Shown here in pieces: positions 54,240 to 64,000 of a stretch of DNA of 64,000 nucleotides. Origin of the DNA: Homalodisca vitripennis (Eukaryota; Arthropoda; Insecta; Hemiptera; Cicadellidae); the NCBI RefSeq assembly GCF_021130785.1, contig NC_060214.1, forward strand, positions 109,261,001-109,325,000. The letters run 5' to 3'. Every line of letters begins with the position of its first letter. Positions within the stretch are counted from its first letter, which is position 1. A program made the translations under genes and the position numbers. The notes beneath the pieces were generated by a model. It did not search any database and was not told where the DNA came from. It was given only the letters and a program-made list of their open reading frames with translations.

Positions 54240-54540
54240 ATTAATAGCTCTTCTTCTTCAGGTTCTCTTGTTATGTCTTGGGATAAGAGATAAAATTAAT
54301 CAGTTTATCAGTTTACCGCGACATTTTGACGTCTTAAATAACATTTGTACGTTAAAAGACAATATCTTTTAATTCAGTGCCTGCACTGGAAAATAATTTA
54401 TTAATTTTATTAGGCTAACTAATGTATAAGTTAATTGTTGCAAATTACTACTATTTGTTTTTTTATATTCCTTAGAGAATTAATTGTTCTTGCTTATATC
54501 ATAGAAGAATTATTTCATTGTTCTACAGTTTTGCAAATCA

Positions 54541-54930
54541 TCAGAGACAATCCAGGATGACAGTCAGAGAGCCTGGTAGGGGTCTGATAGCAGCCCACAT
54601 ATATGCCCAGGCTGTGTAGCGCTGCTGAACTAATGTCCTTTCATATGCAAAACAGTTCGAGGCCGTTTTTAGTGAATGAAAAGCACTGATAGGCTTCACT
54701 AAATAGGGGTGTGCAACTTGACAATTAAGTCCTAGCATTTCAGCTGTCATTTCAGTTTGATGCAGTCTTTGACTGGATACAGCGAATCAATAGCAGAGAA
54801 GTTCAAGGAGGACAGTCAGGAAGCCTGGTGTGATTCTTGTAACAGTCCACATCTCTGCCCAAGCTGTGTAACGCTATTCAAATAATGCCCATCCGCATGC
54901 AAACTAGTACGACGCCGATTTTAGTGAATG
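54541..54930. repeat. Diverged ~255-bp tandem duplication upstream of RT fragments
   Basis: 54557-54680 and 54811-54930 share GACAGTCAG..AGCCTGGT, CAGCCCACAT-type, GCCCA-GCTGTGTA-CGCT and TTTTAGTGAATGAA blocks in the same order. The second copy leads directly into the RT-bearing duplication. Confidence 0.75.
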
Positions 54931-55092
54931 AACACAAATAAAGAAACAGGCTAAACAGGCGCGAGTTTCAACTAAAAGGTCATGGTAGGATAAAGAAACC
55001 TGATAATATAAAGTTATTACTTGAGCAAAATTTAAATGAAAATTTGGTATAAAAACAACCAAAATCAATTTTATTACAATGAGTGTTATGAT

Positions 55093-55215
55093 TGTGTGTC
55101 TCAGGGTTCTGTACTTGGTCCACTTCTCTTTTCAGTCTATATTGATTACATAACTAACTACTTACATCCAACACTCAAAATTTCAACTTGCGCTGATGAT
55201 TTACCGCCACTTTAA
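55093..55215 (+). pseudogene. LINE reverse transcriptase fragment, copy 1
   Basis: The frame reads QGSVLGPLLFSVYIDYI and then CADD, matching the conserved QGSVLGPLLF...YI...... (Y/F)ADD blocks of non-LTR reverse transcriptases; the two aspartates are the catalytic pair. Only about 40 codons remain, and a stop soon follows ADDLPPL. Confidence 0.75.
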
Positions 55216-55513
55216 ACTCGACGATAGTGATACTTTTGTACAACTAATCAGTTTAGATATTCATTCGCAGGCAAACTAGTACGACGCCGCTTTTAGTGAA
55301 TGAACACAAATAAATAAAGAGGCTAAACAGGCGCGAGTTTCAACTAAAAGGTCATGGTAGGATAAAGAAACCTGATAATTTATAGTTTTTATTTGATGTT
55401 CATTCAATTTTTGAAATTAATTTCAAATTCAAACAGTATAAAGCAAAATTTAATTGAAAAGTTGGAATAAAAACAATTTAAATCAGTTTAATTACAATTA
55501 GTGTTATTTACGT

Positions 55514-55690
55514 GTCAGGGTTCTGTACTTGGTCCACTTCTCTTTTTACCCTATGCTGATTACATAATTATTTACACTAAAAATTCCATCTTGCGCCGAT
55601 GATTTACAGATTTACCGCCTCTTTAAACTCGACGAGATTGATACTTGTGTACAGGTAATCAACTCAAATATTGATTTGATTGCTAACTGG
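55514..55690 (+). pseudogene. LINE reverse transcriptase fragment, copy 2
   Basis: Reads QGSVLGPLLF and YADYI. After a frameshift it continues past the catalytic site as DLQIYRLFKLDEIDTCV and NSNIDLIANW, as in Jockey/CR1 proteins. It extends further downstream than copy 1 but is equally broken. Confidence 0.7.
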
Positions 55691-55700
55691 ACATGATACA

Positions 55701-56440
55701 TGATACATGAAACAAAAACTAACAGTATTTTAATAAGTATATCAAAGAAGTTTACCTAAATTCGACATCAATATTGCTCCGAAACTGATACTGCACTGAA
55801 CAAACAAGGAATAGTGTACAGTAAAATAGTAAAAAACCTGGAATGGACTAACCAGACACCAAATAATTTGTAACAGGGGTTTTGCCTGTAAACATGGTCT
55901 CAAGCGGTTTGCTCAGTATTTGCCGCTGGATCCGTCGGATCCCCCGATACTTTGTTGTATTAGGTTTATAATATTCATGTCTTTAATTCATTAAACAGCG
56001 ATATACGAATACATCAATGTTACGCTTAGTTTTAACAGTACAGTTCCAATCTACTAAATGCAAATAAACTCAAATACTTGTAGCGATTATGTAAATTTCA
56101 TGTATATTACTTCAATTTTTGTTATAATAATTTCAAATTATTGAAAATCAGATTTTAAAGACGTATTCATTTTGACTAAGCCATTTTTGTCGGAGAAAGC
56201 ACTGTGTTACCAAGTTTCATAACTTAAGTACTATACTATATTGATGATTGATTCATAGCATCTATTATTCTATATGGTTAGTTTAACTAATGATGATATA
56301 AGAATTTTTTAAGAAAATGTTACAGACATACTCGAACATAGGGAAAAATGCTTAATAGATGAACTTTGTTCTTTCGTTTATCACAATTCTCTTGTCCAAT
56401 ATTTTTTGGGTGTGTAATTGTAACTACTTTACCGATCGCT
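55701..56440. other. AT-rich DNA, nothing recognised
   Basis: The segment near 55890-55950 is slightly GC-richer. No family was recognised. Confidence 0.4.
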
Positions 56441-56459
56441 TCTCTGATGCTGCACGTTA
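56441..56459. repeat. Target-site duplication (left)
   Basis: TCTCTGATGCTGCACGTTA is repeated exactly at 56769-56787. Confidence 0.95.
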
Positions 56460-56768
56460 CTTAACTTACTTACGGGCGACTTTTACAGCTATTCTGGCCG
56501 TTTGTCGCAGTCAATACGCCATTGTCTCTTGCATAGCCATGCATCCTCTTCAATGTTTCTTCTTTGCATGGCTTTCTCTATTCCATCTTTCCACATTAAC
56601 CTAAGTCTTCCTCTTTTCCTATTCCTTGTTGGTCTCCAATTCCATTACTTTCCAAGGGATCCTATCTCTTCATTCATTCTTCTTATGTGACCATAACCAT
56701 TGTAACTGGTTTTCTCTCTATATTGTCCTTAATTGATGATTGAACATTCATTATCTCTCTTATTGTCA
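56460..56768 (-). mobile_element. 5'-truncated LINE, 309 bp, with 19-bp target-site duplication
   Basis: Minus-strand insertion bracketed by an exact 19-bp duplication. The 3' end is a (TAAG)n-like tail at about 56460-56475. Coding runs from about 56705 to 56489. The tail type resembles that of the insertion at 50075-50235. The 81- and 62-codon plus-strand frames here are shadows of this element. Confidence 0.9.
56489..56705 (-). pseudogene. RTE/CR1-like ORF2 C-terminus
   Basis: The minus frame reads NGYGHIRRMNEE, an in-frame stop, then WNWRPTRNRKRGRLRLMW, KDGIEKAMQRRN, WLCKRQW and a terminal stop (56491-56489). GH(I/V).RM....W.P...RKRGR....W..GI..A is the classic closing module of many insect LINE ORF2 proteins, seen as the end of the reverse transcriptase polyprotein. 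One premature stop shows decay. Confidence 0.8.
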
Positions 56769-56787
56769 TCTCTGATGCTGCACGTTA

Positions 56788-57930
56788 TTGGGACATATTT
56801 CTTCGGTAAAGATATTATTGTATGGTGAGTTGAAATACTAGTGTATCCTTGACTGTGATTGGTCGTTTAAGCTTATCCAGCAAACTATTGCAATAATTAC
56901 TGTGTGACCGTTAGTTCATGCAAGTTCCAGTAAATTAGGGTAAGCAATCACGGTAATAATTTAAACTCAAACTCATCAGTTAGTTTTCAGCTGTTCTGAA
57001 TACCTTAAATTCACTTTTATACAACAAAACCACATGCAATTTCTGCAGTTAAATAAAAATGTTCAACGATAAAAAGGCCGATTCATGCTCAGTTACACGT
57101 TCTTGTTTTGATAGTCATTAAACAACGTAACACGCCGGAGGCTTGAAAAGACCAAAACAGACCGTAATGAAGTTGGGATGATTCATTTTTTAAGAATCCT
57201 ACAAATTCAAAAAAGTAAGTTAAACCACATAAGAGTTTAGTAACACTGAAAAAATATCGTATTATTAATTTAGTTTCACAGTAAAAACGAGTTTACTTAC
57301 AAATTTGTTCCTTCAAAGTGTTACCATCACATTAGGTTACACATAAGATAAATGTGAAGGGTTTGTTACTAGTAATTATTTACACTTTGACCTTTGACTC
57401 TAAGATCAATAGAGTTTTTTCCTTGCACCAAGAGGATCATACGTACACAGGTTTAAGTCCCTAGGATATTTATTTCACTAATGTCGTACAGCCGTACATA
57501 TAGAGGGATAGGGAGACAATGATACTGTGTAGGGAAGGATTTACTGGGTCAGAAATAAGTATTATATTTGTAGTGTAGTAACTTATGTTGCCTGATATTC
57601 GAAATTGTTATACTCGTGTTTTAGTAATGAATAAGCGATATGATAAGTTAGTTGTATCATTAATGTATAAAACTTCTTGAACAAAGTATCGTCCTTGCTA
57701 CATAATTTAAAGATTATAAAATCAACCCCACGATTTAAAATAGTTAAGACTCCGAATCCTTCAAGAAACCAGGAAGATCTCCTATTGTGGTAGTTCCTGA
57801 AGAAGCATTATACAATGCAGGATCGGCTTTATTCACACGGATTACACTCAGTCCTGCATTACATGGAACATGTGTTGTAATATCTAATTTAATTTTAATT
57901 TTGGATTAAAATTTTACCTCAATTTACAAA
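56788..57930. other. AT-rich DNA, nothing recognised
   Basis: No coding region or repeat partner was noticed. Confidence 0.4.
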
Positions 57931-57934
57931 AATT

Positions 57935-58250
57935 TAATTGAAATTTTGAGTTTAGCTCCAGTTCACCTTCCTTTTAATGCAGCACCTTGTATCTGACACT
58001 GTCTCAGATGTGACTCTGGAATCTGGAGTCATGTTAGTCTGAAAAGATCCAATGAAAGTCGACCATGAAGAAGCTCAAAACGTAACATTTACATTGTTTT
58101 CGACATCAGAGACACCTATAAATAGGTGAATTGGCCGTCTCATTGTCTCATCAGGTACACAATTGAGTGCAGACGCTGCATTAAAAGGAAGGTGAACTAG
58201 AGTTAAAATAAAAATTCAATCGAATCAACCCTTCCTACCATAGCTACGTT
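57935..58250. repeat. Fold-back element, copy C
   Basis: Arms 57951-57983 and 58175-58207 pair over 33 bases with two mismatches. The interior holds GGAATCTGGAGTCATGTTAG and GAAGAAGCTCAAAA as in copy A, and the right end finishes AACCCTTCCTACCATAGCTA. The best-preserved single copy of this family. Confidence 0.8.
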
Positions 58251-59835
58251 AGCAAAATTGTTGTATTATCATTTTATATTTTGAAACTTGAATAATAATT
58301 TTATTTGTTTCAGTTTGATTTAAAAGTTATGTTCGATTATTGAAGAGAGTTCGAGATAAGTGAAGTTTCCAGAGTTTCATTAAGTTTTGAATTTTATTTT
58401 AATTTTATTGTTATTGTTTTTCTTGGCGCAACTTATCATGTAGAAGTATTTTTATGTGAAATTATTGAAATATGACGATACAAGTTTTTCGAGTTGTAAG
58501 TTTCCATTTTAAATTTGCCTTAATTGGTAATGAAATATAAAAGTATTTTTCGGATATATACGAATTTTGACTGGGGTAAACCTAAAGTCTTATGTGTTTT
58601 TTTTATCTGATTACTCTCTTAGTGTGCTTCACATATCGTGGATAAAAATATTATAGTTTGACGAGGTTGGACAAAATTTAAACTAGCAACAAACTTTTCC
58701 ATTTTACGGCAATACTTGGAAATAAAAAGATTTGACGATGTAATTGTGACAGAGGTGTTGCAATAACAAAAATGTAACTCTTCGATCAACCCTTTACTGT
58801 TTATCAATATACACAATTATTTGAAAGGATAATTGATCCAAATCAACCATTAAGGTTATCAAGGGATGCTACAGATGTTCATGATAATTTATCATAGTTA
58901 ATTGCGTTATCACGTAAAATAAATATTTTGCTAAATTAGCTCACTTGACTCTAATATGTTTTAATCTTTATTACAACATGTTTTATTTTAAAGTAGTGTA
59001 TATAGAATACATCAGTAAAAACGTAATGAACAAAGCTTAATGAATTGTTATTTTCCAAAATAATGCTCACCCGCCAATAACTATAACTATGCACGAAAAC
59101 AATTAACTTGAACTATAACGGGAACATTATATATTCATGAAATTAATCTAAACTGTTGACATCCCCTCACGCCCTGAATATGCATGAAGCGCGACCACAA
59201 ACTGTCGTTTATCACCATTTTCACGCGATTTATTCGTGCCGCATCTTTTCATCCTCTTTTTTGTTTCATCAAATGGTAAAATTATTCAAAGTATATTTAA
59301 GGAAAATGTCTTTGATAAAATACTCATGCAGTATTTAGAAAAAAACAGATTGTGGTAGAAGCACTATTTACAAGAAGTAGTTTCGCAAAAGTATCCTTTT
59401 GCTACATTGTTTATCAGTGTATTCTTCTCGCCTAATTTTGAACTAATGCTTGTCCAGTGGTTTTATGTAGGATGAGGTATGACATATAGCAGGTATAGTC
59501 CGTACAACAATACGTAAGAGATTGGCATAAATAAATTATCAATACATATTTCAACTAAAGACGATCTTAAAAATAAAAAGATCGTCAAAATTGATCGTAC
59601 AAAAATTGATCTCATAAATATCACATTCATTTCTCAGCGCATCCTTTAGGTTTAGCTTCAGAACAGCAAATAAAATCACAATTCCTTCAAGTATGGACGT
59701 AGAAAAAAATTGAAAGTATCGTGTTTATACTTATTTTTATATTGTTTATATTTTTTCGTATGATAACGTATTTTGTCAAATATAACACAATATGGTAACA
59801 CTCTTTGTTACAATTCTAATTATTAAATCAAAACA
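58251..59835. other. AT-rich DNA, nothing recognised
   Basis: No feature was identified on either strand. Confidence 0.4.
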
Positions 59836-59847
59836 TATATATACGAG

Positions 59848-59909
<62 letters not shown>
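59836..59909. repeat. (TA)n microsatellite
   Basis: About 70 bases of alternating TA with one early interruption. Confidence 0.95.
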
Positions 59910-59912
<3 letters not shown>

Positions 59913-60248
59913 GTATGTGCGAAAGAGGCACAAAAGGTAGAGCAGTGGAGTGCGCTGGTTTCTTTTGATGGCTTCTCTCTCTGAAAGGCTCTGAATCAGA
60001 GATAATTAATTAGCTGTAGAACTGTGCTTCTCATTGAAAGACTCTGTTAGGTTTTCGTGAACCTTACTTAGTCTTCCTCGAAATCTTGACATGTTTGCTC
60101 CACATCCCTTATCCCGACACAGTTTTAATGTAGTAACAAGATAGTAAGAGGTTGTTCTTATGGTGTTGTTTTGAGATGAAAAACAAATATTTAAGAGGTT
60201 ATAGTCACATGCCTGTGTGCAAAATCTATTCTGAAGACACGAAAACTA
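59910..60248. other. No recognisable feature
   Basis: Slightly GC-richer than its neighbours; unidentified. Confidence 0.35.
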
Positions 60249-60368
60249 GATTTATTTGTTAATTTTTACGAGGATTTGAAAGGAGTTATAGTATTATCTG
60301 GATAACTATATTTACTTGTTAATTTTTACGAGGATTTGAAAGGAGTTATAGTATTATCTGGATATTTT
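60249..60368. repeat. 60-bp perfect-looking tandem duplication
   Basis: TTGTTAATTTTTACGAGGAT begins at 60257 and 60317, and the two 60-base units differ at only a few bases near their start. Confidence 0.9.
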
Positions 60369-61273
60369 TAAACAGCTAAAGGTACAAGTACAGTGCATAG
60401 TGTAGATTATATACCAGACTAGCGGTTGCCAGGCTTTGCGTAGGCAATTGCGTATGGCATTTGTACTTCTAGTGAATTATATATCCGATGCGAATGTTGA
60501 GTTAGCATTCATGGATGTAAAAAATACGTCATAGAATGTATATATTGCAATTTATTCCTATCAGTATTTTTGTGTGCCATACTTCATTTTGCCTTTTTCA
60601 AACCTTTTACACAGGACTGAGAGTAATATATATATAGCAGTTTCCTTTAATAATAACCCTTGAAAAATACGTCAATCTCTGGTCATATTGTATACGAGTA
60701 AATTAGAAAAATTTAATATTATCTTAGGCCATGTTTCCTTGGACTTAAAAATTGCCAAAATATTAAACATTCAGGTATATTTGAAAATCCTAGTAGAGCG
60801 TCGAAAAATGTTTTTAATCTTTTATATTTTTAAGTAAGTCATCTTAAACATCTGTGACACTCAAATTCAGAAGCATTAACCTATCAAAATATCGATTTCA
60901 TGACCTAAATACTATGGTCTCGTCTTGGATATTTTTGTGTAGAAGACCAGAATATACAAAATATATGAAGGTGCAATGGGTTGAATAATAACGATGTTTT
61001 TTTTTAAGTCCATGGTAATTTAAAATGCTAATTTGCTTTTTAGAAGCGAGGTAAAAATGGTTAGTTATTACTTTTAATATTTTGCAAGTATATCTAAATA
61101 GCAACTATAATAAACTTGTATGGTGTTACCACTGTACACTGTACTATTAACGTGTACTTCTGGGATTTTACAAACAATAAAATATGGTGTAATTTATTTT
61201 TTAAAGCAACACAATTGTATCGTTTTTGGCAAATAATAATCTAAAATTGTACGACATTTTTACACATAAAAAT
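60369..61273. other. AT-rich DNA, nothing firmly recognised
   Basis: 60410-60450 (CCAGACTAGCGGTTGCC onward) resembles the terminal region of small hemipteran non-autonomous elements, loosely complementary to 29790-29815. The ends could not be defined. Confidence 0.3.
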
Positions 61274-62031
61274 GAGGTGAGTGTATTCAATGTGAATCTC
61301 GAGTTTAGCTCCAGTTTACCTTCCTCTCAATACAGCGTCTAGAATCTGGCACAGCCAAAGACTTTACTCCTGGAATCTGGAGTCAGTTACTTCTGAAGAG
61401 ATCCAACAACGTCGACGACTTTCCGCGTGAGATTCTATTTAACAGGTTCTTTCAATATTTGTTTGCTGTATTGCATTTCTTATGGGATATTTACACATTT
61501 TCTTACCTGGATATCAAAACATAAAGTAGTTGAGGTGAGTGTATTCAACGTGAATCTCGAGTTTAGCTCCAGTTTACTTTCCTCTCAATACAGCGTCTAG
61601 AATCTGGCACAGCCACAGACTTTACTCCTGGAATCTGGAGTCAGTTACTTCTGAAGAGATCCAACAACGTCGACGACTTTCCGCGTGAGATTCTATTTAA
61701 CAGGTTCTTTCAATATTTGTTTGCTGTATTGCATTTCTTATGGGATATTTACACATTTTCTTACCTGGATATCAAAACATAAAGTAGTTGAGGTGAGTGT
61801 ATTCAACGTGAATCTCGAGTTTAGCTCCAGTTTACCTTCCTCTCAATACAGCGTCTAGAATCTGGCACAGCCACAGACTTTACTCCTGGAATCTGGAGTC
61901 AGGTACTTCTGAAGAGATCCAACAACGTCGACGACTTTCCGTGTGAGATTCTATTTAACAGGTTCTTTCAATATTTGTTTGCTGTATTGCATTTCTTATG
62001 GGATATTTACACATTTTCTTACCTGGATATC
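61274..62031. repeat. 258-bp tandem repeat, three units, containing a fold-back arm
   Basis: GAGGTGAGTG starts at 61274, 61532 and 61790 (exact 258-bp period), and the third unit ends at CCTGGATATCA. Each unit begins with the fold-back family arm (TTTAGCTCCAGTTTAC, CTCCTGGAATCTGGAGTCAG, CTGAAGAGATCCAACAACG) followed by about 130 bases of unique sequence. Units differ by only a few substitutions. Confidence 0.95.
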
Positions 62032-62252
62032 ATCTCTGTGTTGATCAACAGCGGTTGTAGAAAAGATTGATATAAGAAATGTTGATCAAGCTTACTGTAT
62101 GCTTTCGAGACTACAAATGTAAACAAATTGAAAATAGTGGTTAAATATTTGGTTGTGCTGTCATAAAACAATGTATTTTATAAATGGTGAAGTAAACTAT
62201 GCGGCATAATTGTGTTGTGGCTGTCCGGGAGGTAGGGTTGAGCGAGCTGACC
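62032..62252. other. Junction between two tandem arrays
   Basis: Unique AT-rich sequence, then a GC-richer lead-in (GGGAGGTAGGGTTGAGCGAG) to the satellite. Confidence 0.5.
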
Positions 62253-64000
62253 GACTTACTTATCTGTAACACGAGTTGGAACTTGCTCGGCGATACTACG
62301 CTTCTAGTGCCAGTCTGACTTGAACGTACCGAGTGATAGGACATACGAGCGCTGCAACTGAGCTGAGCGACTTACTTATCTGTAACACGAGTTGGAACTT
62401 GCTCGGCGATACTACGCTTCTAGGGCCAGTCTGACTTGAACGTACAGAGTGATAGGACATACGAGCGCTGCAACTGAGCTGAGTGACTTACTTATCTGTA
62501 ACACGAGTTGGAACTTGCTCGGCGATACTACGCTTCTAGGGCCAGTCTGACTTGAACGTACAGAGTGATAGGACATACGAGCGCTGCAACTGAGCTGAGT
62601 GACTTACTTATCTGTAACACGAGTTGGAACTTGCTCGGCGATACTACGCTTCTAGGGCCAGTCTGACTTGAACGTACCGAGTGATAGGACATACGAGCGC
62701 TGCAACTGAGCTGAGTGACTTACTTATCTGTAACACGAGTTGGAACTTGCTCGGCGATACTACGCTTCTAGGGCCAGTCTGACTTGAACGTACCGAGTGA
62801 TAGGACATACGAGCGCTGCAACTGAGCTGAGCGACTTACTTATCTGTAACACGAGTTGGAACTTGCTCGGCGATACTACGCTTCTAGGGCCAGTCTGACT
62901 TGAACGTACAAAGTGATAGGACATACGAGCGCTGCAACTGAGCTGAGCGACTTACTTATCTGTAACACGAGTTGGAACTTGCTCGGCGATACTACGCTTC
63001 TAGGGCCAGTCTGACTTGAACGTACCGAGTGATAGGACATACGAGCGCTGCAACTGAGCTGAGCGACTTACTTATCTGTAACACGAGTTGGAACTTGCTC
63101 GGCGATACTACGCTTCTAGGGCCAGTCTGACTTGAACGTACCGAGTGATAGGACATACGAGCGCTGCAACTGAGCTGAGCGACTTACTTATCTGTAACAC
63201 GAGTTGGAACTTGCTCGGCGATACTACGCTTCTAGGGCCAGTCTGACTTGAACGTACCGAGTGATAGGACATACGAGCGCTGCAACTGAGCTGAGCGACT
63301 TACTTATCTGTAACACGAGTTGGAACTTGCTCGGCGATACTACGCTTCTAGGGCCAGTCTGACTTGAACGTACCGAGTGATAGGACATACGAGCGCTGCA
63401 ACTGAGCTGAGCGACTTACTTATCTGTAACACGAGTTGGAACTTGCTCGGCGATACTACGCTTCTAGGGCCAGTCTGACTTGAACGTACCGAGTGATAGG
63501 ACATACGAGCGCTGCAACTGAGCTGAGTGACTTACTTATCTGTAACACGAGTTGGAACTTGCTCGGCGATACTACGCTTCTAGTGCCAGTCTGACTTGAA
63601 CGTACCGAGTGATAGGACATACGAGCGCTGCAACAGAGCTGAGTGACTTACTTATCTGTAACACGAGTTGGAACTTGCTCGGCGATACTACGCTTCTAGG
63701 GCCAGTCTGACTTGAACGTACCGAGTGATAGGACATACGAGCGCTGCAACTGAGCTGAGCGACTTACTTATCTGTAACACGAGTTGGAACTTGCTCGGCG
63801 ATACTACGCTTCTAGGGCCAGTCTGACTTGAACGTACCGAGTGATAGGACATACGAGCGCTGCAACTGAGCTGAGCGACTTACTTATCTGTAACACGAGT
63901 TGGAACTTGCTCGGCGATACTACGCTTCTAGGGCCAGTCTGACTTGAACGTACCGAGTGATAGGACATACGAGCGCTGCAACTGAGCTGAGCGACTTACT
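62253..64000. repeat. 116-bp satellite, at least 15 monomers, running off the window end
   Basis: GACTTACTTATCTG recurs every 116 bases from 62253, and the sixteenth start falls at 63993, so no indel has occurred in 15 monomers. Variable positions include CGTACCGAG/CGTACAGAG/CGTACAAAG, CTGAGCGAC/CTGAGTGAC and TAGGGCC/TAGTGCC. The array is much GC-richer than the rest of the window. Neither a gene nor a complete Pol III promoter was recognised in the monomer. Confidence 0.98.

Larger units (their letters stand above)
54895..55700 (+). repeat. ~370-430-bp tandem duplication containing LINE RT fragments
   Basis: Copy 1 (54895-55265) and copy 2 (55266-55700) share AAACTAGTACGACGCCG, GGCTAAACAGGCGCGAG, TTTCAACTAAAAGGTCATGG and AGGGTTCTGTACTTGGTCCA. 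Each carries a reverse transcriptase fragment. Confidence 0.85.

Noticed and set aside
56359..56690. Hydrophobic plus-strand frames resembling membrane proteins
   Set aside because: They are the antisense of a LINE C-terminal fragment bracketed by a 19-bp target-site duplication.

Overview
The window looks like AT-rich nuclear DNA of an animal, most likely an insect and plausibly a hemipteran. The evidence is long (TA)n, (CA)n and poly-T tracts, GT-AG splice-like signals, and decayed non-LTR retrotransposon (LINE) reading frames. There are also tRNA- and 5S-derived repeats, a Harbinger-type DNA transposon and satellite DNA, and no long intact protein-coding gene. The insect and hemipteran placement is inference from the style of the repeats, not from a host gene. 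Almost all computed open frames are chance frames or lie inside repeats. The real content is mobile-element remains and tandem arrays, with a few short candidate exons (16804-16854, 37885-38148, 38338-38389, 43389-43545) that could belong to a gene with large introns.

Layout. 0-9 kb: a fold-back repeat (215-625), a repeat with a hammerhead-like core (1491-1690, divergent relative at 3712-3795), a LINE ORF1 remnant (2490-3125), a LINE insertion with a 5' inversion and 12-bp target-site duplication (5069-5515), a SINE-like unit, copy 1 of a ~490-bp dispersed repeat, a frameshifted Cys-rich ORF pseudogene (7752-8160) and a near-perfect 404-bp hairpin (8245-8648). 9-19 kb: mostly unrecognised AT-rich DNA with a poly-C/A tract, a tRNA-derived SINE and a tRNA-like sequence. 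19-26 kb: tandem arrays (66-bp x6, ~286-bp x3, 125-bp x9, 47-bp x6). 28-29 kb: tRNA-like units next to (TA)n.

31-38 kb: a paired inverted element with 13-bp target-site duplication (31848-32378), a LINE reverse transcriptase remnant (35623-36352), and copy 3 of the dispersed repeat with 13-bp target-site duplication (37318-37803). 40-47 kb: a deleted Harbinger-like transposon (40764-41457), a three-copy minisatellite, a 5S-like repeat, a very long (CA)n tract and a Jockey-like LINE C-terminus. 50-57 kb: two 5'-truncated LINE insertions with 14-bp and 19-bp target-site duplications, three 252-bp tandem units each carrying a complete tRNA cloverleaf, a second SINE copy and duplicated RT fragments. 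58-64 kb: another fold-back repeat, a 258-bp x3 array that contains part of it, and a 116-bp satellite that runs off the window end.

The most interesting items are the family with a CUGANGA / hairpin / GAAAC core inside inverted arms (a possible Penelope-like element with hammerhead ribozyme relics), the 252-bp tandem tRNA-like genes with Pol III terminators, the LINE insertion with a twin-priming signature, the palindrome-built 125-bp satellite with a CRE-like site in every monomer, and the 404-bp hairpin. No operon, pathway or multi-gene system is visible.
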